Below the pieces are notes generated by a model. That model had not been told where the DNA came from. It saw only the letters and a program-made list of their open reading frames with translations, and ran no database searches. From JAHEGP01 sp963751595 (lineage in GTDB: Bacteria > Pseudomonadota > Gammaproteobacteria > Pseudomonadales > JAHEGP01), in the NCBI GenBank assembly GCA_963751595.1, contig CAVVVC010000001.1, positions 248,001 through 312,000 on the forward strand: a DNA stretch of 64,000 nucleotides. The letters run 5' to 3'. Position 1 is the stretch's first letter, and each line of letters starts with the position of its first letter. This document shows, one piece after another, positions 35,517 through 43,917 of this stretch. Made by a program: the position numbers and the translations under genes.

Positions 35517-35641
35517 ACCTCTCAGAGCCGGGGTATCAACCTCCGCACTGCCTGCCAAGCATGGACCACGGGCGTCGCGGCAGCCGCCGGGCCCTCGCAC
35601 GTTGTGACAGTGCCCGGCGCACTCGCTGCGCTATTACTGAA

Positions 35642-37714
35642 CTAGGCCTCTGGCTCGCCGGGCAGTGACAGCGCATTCTGGCCAGATTGCGCGGCGATAA
35701 ACCGCTTCAGGGCGTCCTGACTGCGGGTCTTGCGTTTGCGGTCCTGATTAGCGATCTCGTTGGACTGGCCTTTTGCCAGCGTGCGTGCTTTGACGTTGTC
35801 GCGCCATTGGATATCGAACAGATTCTGCAGAAAGGCCTGGTGACCCGGGTCGTAAATCGGGCAGGTTACCTCTACCCGGTAGTCGAGATTACGCGTCATC
35901 AGGTCTGCCGAGGAGATGAAATACTCGGCTTCGCCGTTATTGTGGAAGATGTAAATTCGCGCGTGTTCAAGGTACTTGTCAACGATGCTAATCGCCTTGA
36001 TGTTTTCGCTGCGCCCCGGTTGCTCCGGCACCAGGGTGCACATACTGCGGATGATGAGTTGGACCTCAACCCCCGCGGCGCTGGCGGCGTATAGCTTCCT
36101 GACGACCTCGGTGTCCACCAGATTGTTGCATTTCAGTTGTATTTTCGCGGCTTTACCCTGGCGAGCCCAGTCTATCTCGCGGTCCATGGCTTCGATCAAT
36201 CGTGCCCTGTTGTTGTAGGGCGAAACACTGATGTGCTTGAAGTGGTGGCGCTTGTAATTGTGTTTGATGAAATCAAAAACATGGGCCACATCGCGGCCGA
36301 TTTCCTGATTGGCCGTGAACAGGCTGATATCACAATACAGGCCGGCCGTTTTCTCGTTGAAGTTGCCGGTGCCGATATGGCTGTAGTAGCGCGGGGTGCC
36401 GGCTTCCTGGCGCACGATCGAAATGATCTTTGAATGCACTTTCAAACCGGGTACGCCGAATATGACATTGACGCCCGCCGCCGTCAGCTTCTGTGCCCAG
36501 CTGATGTTGGCCTGCTCATCGAAGCGCGCCTGCAACTCCACCACGGCGGTCACTTCCTTGCGATTGCGCACCGCGTTGATCAGCGCAGCCGCCACCAGGG
36601 AATCCGAGGCCACCCGGTAGAGTGAGATGTGAATCGACTTTACCTGGGGGTCGATCGCCGCGGTGCAGAGCAGATCGATTACCGTATGAAAGTCGTGATA
36701 GGGGTAGTACAGCATGATGTCGCGCTGCTGAATTGCATCGAAGATGTGGCGGCCATGGGTCTGGAACTTGATCGGTTTCAGCGGTGGGTATAAAAACCGC
36801 GCCGGCCCGACATTGGGAAAACTGATGAAATCCTTGGCGTTGTGATAACGTCCCCCCGGGGTGTAGCTGTCGTATTTGCCCATTTTCAGCTTGCGCGTAA
36901 TCATGGTTACCAGCTCTTCTGGCATGGCACGATCATAGACGAACCTCACGGCGTCCGCCTGGTTGCGCCGGCGCAGGCTGCTGGAGACGCGGTCGATGTG
37001 GTTCTGGGTGATCCCCTCCCCAAGTTCGAGTTCGGCATCGCGGCTGATCTTGAAGGTGAAGGCCCGGGCGCTTTTTATATCGAGCAGGCCGCGAAAAATG
37101 GCTGGTAAGCTGGTACGAATAATATTGTCGAGCACGATAAAAACGGTCTCGCGCTTACCGGCTCGTGGTGGAATCTTGACAAAACGCGGGAGCCGGTTAC
37201 TTGGGACCGCTACCGCGCCGTAGCGCATGCTGTCATCGTTCAGCCGCAATTCGACAGCAAAATAAATCGACGCGTCATTCAGTGTTGGCAACTCGGAAAA
37301 CTCGTCGATGAAAAACGGGTCCAGGTAGTTGATGATCTGGCTATTGAAATAGTTAACCACTGACTCGAGTTGGGTCTCGGTGAGCTGGGTCTCGTCAACC
37401 AGGTAAATGTGATTGTTGGCAAGTTCCTTCATCAGATGGTGGTAGCAATTGTCGAACCGCTTCTGCATTCTCTGCACGCGCTGATTGATGCGATTGAGCA
37501 AGTCGTCGTACTGCTGTTTCTTGCCGCCGGAGGTCAGGCTGGCCAGGCGCCGAACATCAGCAACTCTGACTCGATAAAATTCGTCGCGGTTGCTGGAATA
37601 GATGCCGAGGAACCGGACCCGCTGGATCAGTGGTGTCGAGGGGTTTTCAGCTTCCTGCAGCACTCGCTCATTGAAGGAAAGCCAGCTTAATTCTTTGTCC
37701 ACGAGATTCAACAC
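35642..37714 (-). CDS. ppk1: Polyphosphate kinase 1
   Basis: Makes inorganic polyphosphate from ATP, reversible; 690 aa from the GTG at 37714. The reading frame extends upstream to a TTG at 37741, but GGAGG lies 10 nt before the GTG, and the conserved N-terminal KELSWLSFNERVLQEA then begins about 7 residues in, as in E. coli Ppk. The phosphorylated His lies in KVHSKIISIVR (residue about 425) and the second PLD-like HxK region in ARIYIFHNNGEAEYFISSAD. SLYRVASDS is the ATP-binding region. It is divergent from ppx, the usual gammaproteobacterial arrangement. Confidence 0.95.
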   Translation of the reverse strand: MLNLVDKELSWLSFNERVLQEAENPSTPLIQRVRFLGIYSSNRDEFYRVRVADVRRLASLTSGGKKQQYDDLLNRINQRVQRMQKRFDNCYHHLMKELANNHIYLVDETQLTETQLESVVNYFNSQIINYLDPFFIDEFSELPTLNDASIYFAVELRLNDDSMRYGAVAVPSNRLPRFVKIPPRAGKRETVFIVLDNIIRTSLPAIFRGLLDIKSARAFTFKISRDAELELGEGITQNHIDRVSSSLRRRNQADAVRFVYDRAMPEELVTMITRKLKMGKYDSYTPGGRYHNAKDFISFPNVGPARFLYPPLKPIKFQTHGRHIFDAIQQRDIMLYYPYHDFHTVIDLLCTAAIDPQVKSIHISLYRVASDSLVAAALINAVRNRKEVTAVVELQARFDEQANISWAQKLTAAGVNVIFGVPGLKVHSKIISIVRQEAGTPRYYSHIGTGNFNEKTAGLYCDISLFTANQEIGRDVAHVFDFIKHNYKRHHFKHISVSPYNNRARLIEAMDREIDWARQGKAAKIQLKCNNLVDTEVVRKLYAASAAGVEVQLIIRSMCTLVPEQPGRSENIKAISIVDKYLEHARIYIFHNNGEAEYFISSADLMTRNLDYRVEVTCPIYDPGHQAFLQNLFDIQWRDNVKARTLAKGQSNEIANQDRKRKTRSQDALKRFIAAQSGQNALSLPGEPEA

Positions 37715-37885
37715 GAAACGATAACCTCCACTGTAATTCAAGGATTGGATTTATTCTTAGACGTAGCTGTTAACCGAATAATACAGCGCTTATGATGGGC
37801 CTGTCCTTAACGGAGATCAACAGATTCATACGCCGGGGAGAGCCGTCTCCTGCAGTGAAGTCAGAAACGCAACGGGAGAACAGTT

Positions 37886-39406
37886 TTGCCGCAAGCCAAC
37901 GATAATCCTGAACCGACCTATCTCGCGCTGGATCTGGGTTCCAATAGCTTTCACCTGGTGCTCGCCACCTTTCGCGAGGGAAAGATGGTTCGTCTGGACC
38001 AGCGCAAGGAAACGGTGCGTCTGGCCAGTGGTCTGGACGGTGACGGGCGCTTGTCCGAAGAGGCCCAGGAACGTGCGTTGCAGGCGCTGCGCGGCTTCAG
38101 CGCTTTGGTGGTCGATCTTCCCCCCTCCCGGGTGCGAGCGGTGGGCACTAACACACTACGTGTGGCGAAGAACGCCACCCGGTTTCTGCGGCGCGCTGAA
38201 GCCGTGCTTGGCCACCGGATCGACATAATCAGTGGTATCGAAGAAGCGCGCCTGATCTATCTTGGGGTTTCCAAGGATCTCGCCACCGGCGAAGGCCAGC
38301 GGGTGGTAGTCGATATCGGGGGCGGCTCCACCGAAGTCGTTCTCGGTGACACCAAGCCCCTGTGGCTCGAGAGCCTCTACATGGGCTGCGTATCCTATAG
38401 TCGCCGTTTTTTTCCTGACGGCAAACTCAAACCCCGGGCTTATGCCAAAGCGGTGCGTGCCGCGCGCCGTGAATTACTGGGTTTGTCCGGCAAGCTGGGC
38501 TATGCCATGCCCGACGAAGTGGTGGGTTCCTCGGGAACCATTCGTGCCCTCGGCGGTATCCTCAGCGCCCAGGGGCAAGCGGATATCACGCTTGCGGGGC
38601 TGGAAGGCATTCGCGATGCGATTCTGGGCTTCAACACAACGGCGGAGATCGATATTCCGGGGCTGTCGCAAGATCGGGCGCCGGTTATCGTCGGCGGCCT
38701 TGCAATACTCGAGGCGCTGTTCCGGGAGTTGAATATCGCCCATATGCAAGTGTCTGATTATGCCATCCGCGAAGGCATCATCCACGATCTGGCCGGTCGA
38801 TTTCATCATCGGGACAAGCGCCAGGAAACCCTCGAAGGGATGATGAAGAACTACCAGATTGACCTCAACCAGGCACAGCGAGTTGGCAATATAGCGACCC
38901 GCCTGTGGCAACAGATCAGCCTCGATCCGCTAAGCGGCGACTGTGAAATGCTGCGCTGGGCAGCGAATCTCCATGAGATCGGTCTTGCCCTGTCCCACGC
39001 GGGCTACCAGAAGCATGGAGCCTATATTCTCCAGAATGCCGACATGCCGGGCTTTTCCCGCCAGGAGCAACAGCTACTGGGCTTCCTGGTACTGAACCAT
39101 CGCCGCAAGTTCAGGGGCATCGACGCGAATTACGGCTTTGAGCCCGACTGGGGGCTGGTGCTGTGCCTGCGCCTTGCCTGCGTCTTTGCACGCTCCCGAC
39201 GGGACAACCTGCCCGCCAAGCTGGCGCTGCGGATTGTCGATGCCGCGCGATTCGAACTCGAGGTCGATGAGGGCTGGCTGGATGACAATCCCCTGGTCAG
39301 GGATGACCTCAAAACCGAGGCCAAGTACTGGCGGCGCCTCGATGGTAAATTCAAACTGACCACGAACGCCGGTGCCGCTGCAACAGCAGGGGAAAAGGCC
39401 GGGTAG
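37886..39406 (+). CDS. ppx: Exopolyphosphatase (Ppx/GppA)
   Basis: 506-aa actin-fold phosphatase removing terminal phosphate from polyphosphate (and possibly pppGpp). The N-terminal phosphate loop is ALDLGSNSFHLVLA, the second nucleotide motif VVDIGGGSTEVVLG near 140, and GSSGTIRALGG near 213. The C-terminal half carries an HD-like helical domain (MLRWAANLHEIGLALSHAGYQKHGAYI). The start is a TTG preceded by GGGAG. Divergent from ppk1 across 171 bp; the pairing supports polyphosphate turnover. Ppx versus GppA cannot be settled by eye. Confidence 0.94.
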   Translation: MPQANDNPEPTYLALDLGSNSFHLVLATFREGKMVRLDQRKETVRLASGLDGDGRLSEEAQERALQALRGFSALVVDLPPSRVRAVGTNTLRVAKNATRFLRRAEAVLGHRIDIISGIEEARLIYLGVSKDLATGEGQRVVVDIGGGSTEVVLGDTKPLWLESLYMGCVSYSRRFFPDGKLKPRAYAKAVRAARRELLGLSGKLGYAMPDEVVGSSGTIRALGGILSAQGQADITLAGLEGIRDAILGFNTTAEIDIPGLSQDRAPVIVGGLAILEALFRELNIAHMQVSDYAIREGIIHDLAGRFHHRDKRQETLEGMMKNYQIDLNQAQRVGNIATRLWQQISLDPLSGDCEMLRWAANLHEIGLALSHAGYQKHGAYILQNADMPGFSRQEQQLLGFLVLNHRRKFRGIDANYGFEPDWGLVLCLRLACVFARSRRDNLPAKLALRIVDAARFELEVDEGWLDDNPLVRDDLKTEAKYWRRLDGKFKLTTNAGAAATAGEKAG

Positions 39407-39781
39407 GCCACCGACAAGCAGCAGACGGCCTGGCCCTGGGGCATGCCGGGCCCGGGAATGCTTCGGCTCAATTTTCCACAAAATCTGTGGATAACTCTGG
39501 GAATAAAGTGTCAGCTAGTGCTGTAGGATCGTGTTTGCAGGGAGCCCTGGAAATCTGCGCAAAAAACGATCAATACGCATCGAGTATTAATAAAAACAAT
39601 AAGTTAACGATTTTATCGCGAGTAATTTCTTTATTTGGCGGGCTGGTGGAGGGCTGCGGCTGCCACGCCGAGGGGCATGTGCATAACCTTTCTCCCTGTG
39701 CTGCGCGCCACAACGCCGTGTCTCTGGAGGTCTGTGGGTTAGTAGGCACTATCATTGTGATCTTGTGCACAGTTTGTCCCC
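39407..39781. other. 375-bp gap with AT-rich core and DnaA-box-like sites
   Basis: Between convergent ppx and queD. It is mostly non-coding. It holds the inverted DnaA-box pair described separately, an AT-rich stretch (about 39565-39635) with GATC sites (39529 and 39569 regions), and single-mismatch DnaA-like TGTGCATAA at 39678-39686. A 146-codon reading frame crosses it into queD antisense and has no protein-like features. Confidence 0.55.
39472..39494. other. Palindromic pair of DnaA boxes
   Basis: TTTTCCACA (39472-39480, one mismatch to TTATCCACA) and TGTGGATAA (39486-39494, a perfect box on the opposite strand) face each other across 5 bp. This is a classic DnaA-box form. Neighbouring genes are not those of a gammaproteobacterial oriC, so it may be a DnaA-titration or regulatory site. 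Confidence 0.55.
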
Positions 39782-40138
39782 TCAGTTACCCCGGTAAATA
39801 CAGCCGCTGGTGCAGGTCTCCCGGACCTCGATCTGGCAAAGTTGGGGCAGGGACGGTTGCAGTTGCTGCCAGATCCAGCGCGCCAAAACCTCGCTGGTCG
39901 GATTCTCGAGGCCCTCGATATCATTGAGGTAGTAGTGGTCCAGACGCTGGTAAATGGGCTCGAAGTGCCGCTTTATTTCGCCAAAATCCATGACCCATCC
40001 GGTAATCGGGTCAACCTCGCCCTGCACGTGCACGCGCACATAAAAGGTATGACCGTGCAGCCGGGCGCATTTGTGCCCCGGCGGCACGTTGGGCAGCCTG
40101 TGAGCGGCCTCGAAAGAGAATTCCTTGAATATTTCCAT
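39782..40138 (-). CDS. queD: 6-carboxy-5,6,7,8-tetrahydropterin synthase (QueD)
   Basis: 118 aa from the ATG at 40138 (an in-frame upstream start would add 10 non-conserved residues). The zinc ligands are His in FEAAHRLPNVP and the pair in CARLHGHTFYVRV; the catalytic Cys is in PPGHKCARLHG. VMDFGEIKRHFEPI and LDHYYLNDI (Asp-His) complete the active site, and NPTSEVLARWIWQQL and EVRETCTSGCIY the C-terminal substrate-binding Glu region. It converts 7,8-dihydroneopterin triphosphate to CPH4 for queuosine/7-deazaguanine synthesis. The other queuosine genes are not in the window. Confidence 0.95.
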   Translation of the reverse strand: MEIFKEFSFEAAHRLPNVPPGHKCARLHGHTFYVRVHVQGEVDPITGWVMDFGEIKRHFEPIYQRLDHYYLNDIEGLENPTSEVLARWIWQQLQPSLPQLCQIEVRETCTSGCIYRGN

Positions 40139-40322
40139 CAATCCAAAACTGCAACCAGAAGACGCCACAGTATACGAATAATGCCGCGGTAATCCATCGG
40201 CCGTGCGCCGGGGCAGGGGCCTTTCGACGCTTCGTCCGGGTGGCGCTCAAAAATCCTGTTTCGAGCGGAAAATCTGTTTGACATGATAAGTCTATCCGGT
40301 AGAATGCGCCCTCGATTGCTCG

Positions 40323-40398
40323 GGGTGATTAGCTCAGCTGGGAGAGCATCTGCCTTACACGCAGAGGGTCGGCGGTTCGATCCCGTCATCACCCACCA
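40323..40398 (+). tRNA. tRNA-Val (anticodon UAC)
   Basis: 76 nt with CCA encoded. The acceptor stem GGGTGAT pairs with ATCACCC, the anticodon loop is CTTACAC with anticodon TAC, and the T-arm carries GGTTCGATCC. Discriminator base A. Confidence 0.97.
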
Positions 40399-40431
40399 TT
40401 CTATGGGTACACGCAATCGTTTTTCTGCCGG

Positions 40432-40508
40432 GGACCGGTAGTTCAGTTGGTTAGAATGCCGGCCTGTCACGCCGGAGGTCGCGGGTTCGAGCCCCGTCCG
40501 GTCCGCCA
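40432..40508 (+). tRNA. tRNA-Asp (anticodon GUC)
   Basis: 77 nt with CCA encoded. The acceptor stem GGACCGG pairs with CCGGTCC, the anticodon loop is CTGTCAC with anticodon GTC, and the T-loop is GGTTCGAGCC. Discriminator G. It starts 33 bp after tRNA-Val and is probably co-transcribed with it. Confidence 0.97.
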
Positions 40509-40601
40509 CCTTTTTTCAAAAGTAAACCTCAGCACTTTCCCGAACGGCCACTCTCCATGTACAGGTTTCCCTGGGCGTCTGTCATACGGGGCACGGTGCT
40601 C

Positions 40602-40970
40602 TCAGGCAAATGTGAACGCGTTCAGCTTGTTGCCATCCAGGTCGCGAAAATAGCCGGCATAAAATCCTTCGGCCCGTGGTCCCGGTGCGCCCTCATCGCT
40701 GGCTCCGAGTTCCAGTGCCCGGGCATAAAAAGCGTCTACCGCCTCCTTGCTGGGCATCTGGATGGCCAGCATGACCCCGTTGCCCACCGTCGCCGGCTTG
40801 CCATCGAAGGGTTTGGTGATTGCCAGGGCATGCTGCTCCATTGAGCTGCCCCAGGCAATGAATCCCCCCTCATCATAAATACGTCTCTCACCAATGGTGG
40901 CGAGCAAGGCGTCGTAAAATCGGCTCGCCCGTTCAAGGTCGTTGGTGCCCAGGGTGGTGTATCCGTTCAT
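40602..40970 (-). CDS. VOC (glyoxalase/bleomycin-resistance-like) superfamily protein
   Basis: 122-aa single VOC domain: GYTTLGTNDLERASRFYDALL at the start, AFYARALELGASDEGAPGPR in the middle and YAGYFRDLDGNKLNAFTF at the end. The last motif gives the DxxGN turn and a possible metal-binding residue pair of the fold. Members of this exact group (FYxxLL...GWGxxxxxhAlaI) are mostly uncharacterised; glyoxalase I activity is not implied. It is encoded alone, opposite to the neighbouring tRNAs and purE. Confidence 0.85.
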   Translation of the reverse strand: MNGYTTLGTNDLERASRFYDALLATIGERRIYDEGGFIAWGSSMEQHALAITKPFDGKPATVGNGVMLAIQMPSKEAVDAFYARALELGASDEGAPGPRAEGFYAGYFRDLDGNKLNAFTFA

Positions 40971-41211
40971 GGCTCGCTCCCGGTTCGCGTGGTATCAGTA
41001 GCAGAGTATACCCCGTGAGGGAAGCCTTTTCGCCGCCCTGGATTATTCGGCGGCAGGAGCAATGTGCCCCGGGAAATCAGCCGAAGCCCTCGCAGAGCGA
41101 GGTGTGGGTGGGGTAAAATTGCGGCTCCAAAAGTGGCGCAGAAGATGTGACCATCCTTAATCGAGAATCAAGCATCAAGCCGTGCCTGAACCCACCGAAG
41201 GAGCACACGCA

Positions 41212-41724
41212 ATGTCAACCGGGGAAGCGCAACAGACCGCGCCATTGGTCAGTATTATCATGGGGTCGCAGTCTGACTGGCCAACCCTGCAGCATGCAGC
41301 GACGGTGCTGGACGCGCTGGGGGTCGTTTACGAGACGCGCGTGGTCTCTGCCCACCGTACTCCCCAGCGCCTCTACGAGTACGCGGACCAAGCGGATGGG
41401 CGGGGGATCAGGGTGATAGTCGCCGGTGCCGGCGGCGCCGCGCACCTCCCGGGGATGGTGGCTTCCATGACACTGCTGCCGGTTGTGGCCGTACCGGTGC
41501 AAAGTGCGGCCCTTAACGGCATGGATTCCTTGCTGTCCATCGTCCAGATGCCCCGGGGCGTCGCTGTGGCTACCCAGGCTATCGGGGTGCCCGGGGCTTT
41601 CAACGCGGGTTTACTGGCGGCACAGATACTGGCGCTCGGCGATCCTGATTTGCGTCAGCGGCTCACCGACTGGCGGCGCCAGCGCAGCGCTGAAGTCCCG
41701 CTGGAGGTAGACTCTTGCAAATAG
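41212..41724 (+). CDS. purE: N5-carboxyaminoimidazole ribonucleotide mutase (PurE)
   Basis: 170 aa from the ATG behind AAGGAG. The class I PurE signature is clear: SIIMGSQSDWPTLQHAATVLD, the catalytic His in VVSAHRTPQRLYEYA, AGAGGAAHLPGMVAS and a Ser-containing loop LLSIVQMPRGVAVAT. It converts N5-CAIR to CAIR in purine synthesis. The last 10 nt overlap the TTG start of purK, as in many gammaproteobacteria, so the pair is translated together. Confidence 0.96.
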   Translation: MSTGEAQQTAPLVSIIMGSQSDWPTLQHAATVLDALGVVYETRVVSAHRTPQRLYEYADQADGRGIRVIVAGAGGAAHLPGMVASMTLLPVVAVPVQSAALNGMDSLLSIVQMPRGVAVATQAIGVPGAFNAGLLAAQILALGDPDLRQRLTDWRRQRSAEVPLEVDSCK

Positions 41725-42852
41725 CGATTCTGGGCTGCGGCCAATTAGCCCGAATGTTGGCACAGGCGGCCCGGCCCCTGGGTGTAAGCTGCAACTTCGC
41801 CGCGATCGCCGGTGAGGGCACCAGTTGTGTCGACGGCCTGGGCCAGGTGGTTCCTTGGGACACCGGCGATGTGACGGCGGCTAGTGTGGAGGCGCTGTAC
41901 CGGATGCTGGGGTCGCCAGCGGTCATTACGGTGGAGCGAGAGTCCATCGACGTCGAGCTTTTGCGAGCCCTGCAGAACCATTGCCGGGTCTACCCCAATC
42001 CCGACAGTGTGCGCTATTGCCAGAACCGCCGACTCGAACGCCGGTTATTGGCCGCCACGGATATCCCCTGTTCTCCGCATGGGGAGGCCTTTTCTGCCGC
42101 TGACGTTGTCCGCGGTGCTGAGCGGCTTGGCTTGCCACTGGTGGTGAAATCCGCGGAATCGGGCTACGACGGCAAAAATCAGTGGCGGCTGCGCAGTCTC
42201 GGCCGATATCAAGGAGTTTTGCACCCGCTGGCCCAAGGGGGACTGGTTACTGGAACAGTGGGTGGATTTCCAGAGGGAGGTTTCGGTGGTTGCCGTGCGC
42301 AGTGCCGAGGGCGAATTCCGGGCCTACCCGGTTACCGAAAACATCCATGCTGACGGCATACTCAGGGTTTCGATCGTGCCTTGCCGCCGGGTTTCCCCCG
42401 CGCTGCAGCAACTGGCGGTCGACCGTGCAGCAGCCATCATGGAGAAGCTGGATTACGTTGGCGTGATGGCGGTGGAGTATTTTGTGCTGCAGGATCAGGT
42501 CTGGGTGAATGAAATGGCGCCACGAGTGCATAACAGTGGCCATTGGACCATGCTTCCCGGTGTTGCGAGCCAGTTCGAAAACCATATCCGGGCGATCTGC
42601 AATCTGCCCCTGGGCGACACTTGGCCCCGGGCAACCCATCCCTGCCTCGGCATGGTGAATGTGCTGGGTGAGCCCGCCGATCTCGAGCCTCGGTGCGGGA
42701 TGCAGGTGCACGACTACAACAAGACGCCCCGTCCCGGGCGCAAGCTGGGGCATGTAAACGTCGTAGCGAGCTCCGAAGCGGATTTGCTGCAGCAACTGGA
42801 TGGCATACACCGCCAGCTATACCACGAGGGCCTCCCCGGGGGCGCCGGCTAA
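41715..42852 (+). CDS. purK: N5-carboxyaminoimidazole ribonucleotide synthase PurK (frameshifted)
   Basis: ATP-grasp enzyme that carboxylates AIR at N5, about 380 aa if continuous. The first frame (41715 to about 42200) has ILGCGQLARMLAQAARPLG, VKSAESGYDGKNQWRLRS (ATP-binding loop), then runs into unrelated sequence and stops at 42353. The second frame (about 42201-42852) continues with ADIKEFCTRWPKGDWLLEQW, DFQREVSVVAVRS, the ATP-grasp Glu/Asn region VNEMAPRVHNSGHWT and LPLGDT. Removing one G at 42201/42202 joins them exactly (RSLADIKEF). PurK is normally needed with PurE for purine synthesis, so a real loss would be surprising; sequencing error is likely. Confidence 0.9.
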
Positions 42853-42968
42853 CGTCGCGCCCTGCCCGGCGGGGAGCAGTGACCCGCGACGCGGCGGGAA
42901 ATAGAGTAGCCAGTGCCTGCAAAGCCGGATACGATGGCAAAAAACAGCAGGCAGGAGAGGGTGTGCCG

Positions 42969-43753
42969 ATGGTCGCAAGAACGCAGCATATTGGTGATAA
43001 TTTCTGGAATATTCGCGGTTCCTTCAAGATCGGCGGTTTGCTCGACATCAAGACCCATTGTTCCCTGGTCAAACTCACCAGCGGAAAATTTGTTTTTCTG
43101 GATGCCTATACACTGCCTGCCGGGGTCAAGCGAGAGGTCGATGCACTGACTGACAACGGAGAAGCCGTCGAGGCCATCATCAATCTCCACCCCTTTCATA
43201 CAGTGCATGTCGAGGCAATGCATCAGCAGTATCCCCGGGCGAAACTTTACGGGACTGCTCGCCATGTCGACTTGCTTCCCGACTTACCCTGGGAGCAGGA
43301 CACCACCGAAAGTGCCCCACTCCAGGCGCTTTACGCCTCGGATCTGGCGTTTTCGATTCCGGCGGGCGTCGACTTTATTTCCGCCAACGACAAGGTACAT
43401 TTCTCGTCGGTCCTGGCCTATCATCCGCTGTCGAAAACCATCCATGTCGACGATACCCTGATGTATGTCATCGTTGCCCCGGGCAGCGGGTATGCTGGGC
43501 GTCCGCAATCCGCTGGTATTTCATCCCACGCTACCCCAGGCCCTGCTGCGTGAACCCGGAGCAGCGCCGCGCGTTTCGGGAGTGGGCTCTGGCTTTGGCG
43601 CAGAACTGGGCTGCCGCTGAAAACCTGTGTGCGGCCCACACCGGCAACCTGTTGGCGCAGACAAAGGCCGGCGAATCGATAGCAATTCGCATCGAGCGGG
43701 CCCTGGGCAAGGTCGGGCGGGTATTGAACAGGCACGAGCGGAAGTACGGATAA
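42969..43753 (+). CDS. Metallo-beta-lactamase-like fold protein (two frameshifts)
   Basis: Starts at ATG 42969 (AGGAG upstream; GTG 42963 possible). Frame 1 has NIRGSFKIGGLLDIKTH, NLHPFHTVHVEAMH and the His region of an MBL-like metal site (HxxxH spacing), plus YHPLSKTIHVDDTL, and ends after APGSG near 43490. Frame 2 then reads LGVRNPLVFHPTLPQALLREP and frame 3 QRRAFREWALALAQNW to 43753. One extra T at 43491 and one extra C at 43555-43557 would restore a single protein of about 260 aa. It resembles uncharacterised MBL-fold/DUF4336-like proteins; the substrate is unknown. Either a decaying gene or uncorrected sequencing errors. Confidence 0.7.
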
Positions 43754-43917
43754 AGTCGGGTCAGCCAGGTTTGCTAACCCCGGTAGGGTCCGCAGGGTGC
43801 GCGACAAACCTTGTCGTCAGGATGATCCGACCCTCTTGTCGCCAGCGTATGCAACAATGGCGCCAGCACCACAGCTTAACCACCACCGGGCGCCAGCCCA
43901 TTTATTGAGGAAGGAAC

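Noticed and set aside
39407..39781. Calling the DnaA-box region oriC
   Set aside because: Genes expected near a gammaproteobacterial origin (dnaA, rpmH, mnmG, parA) are absent; only one perfect box is present.
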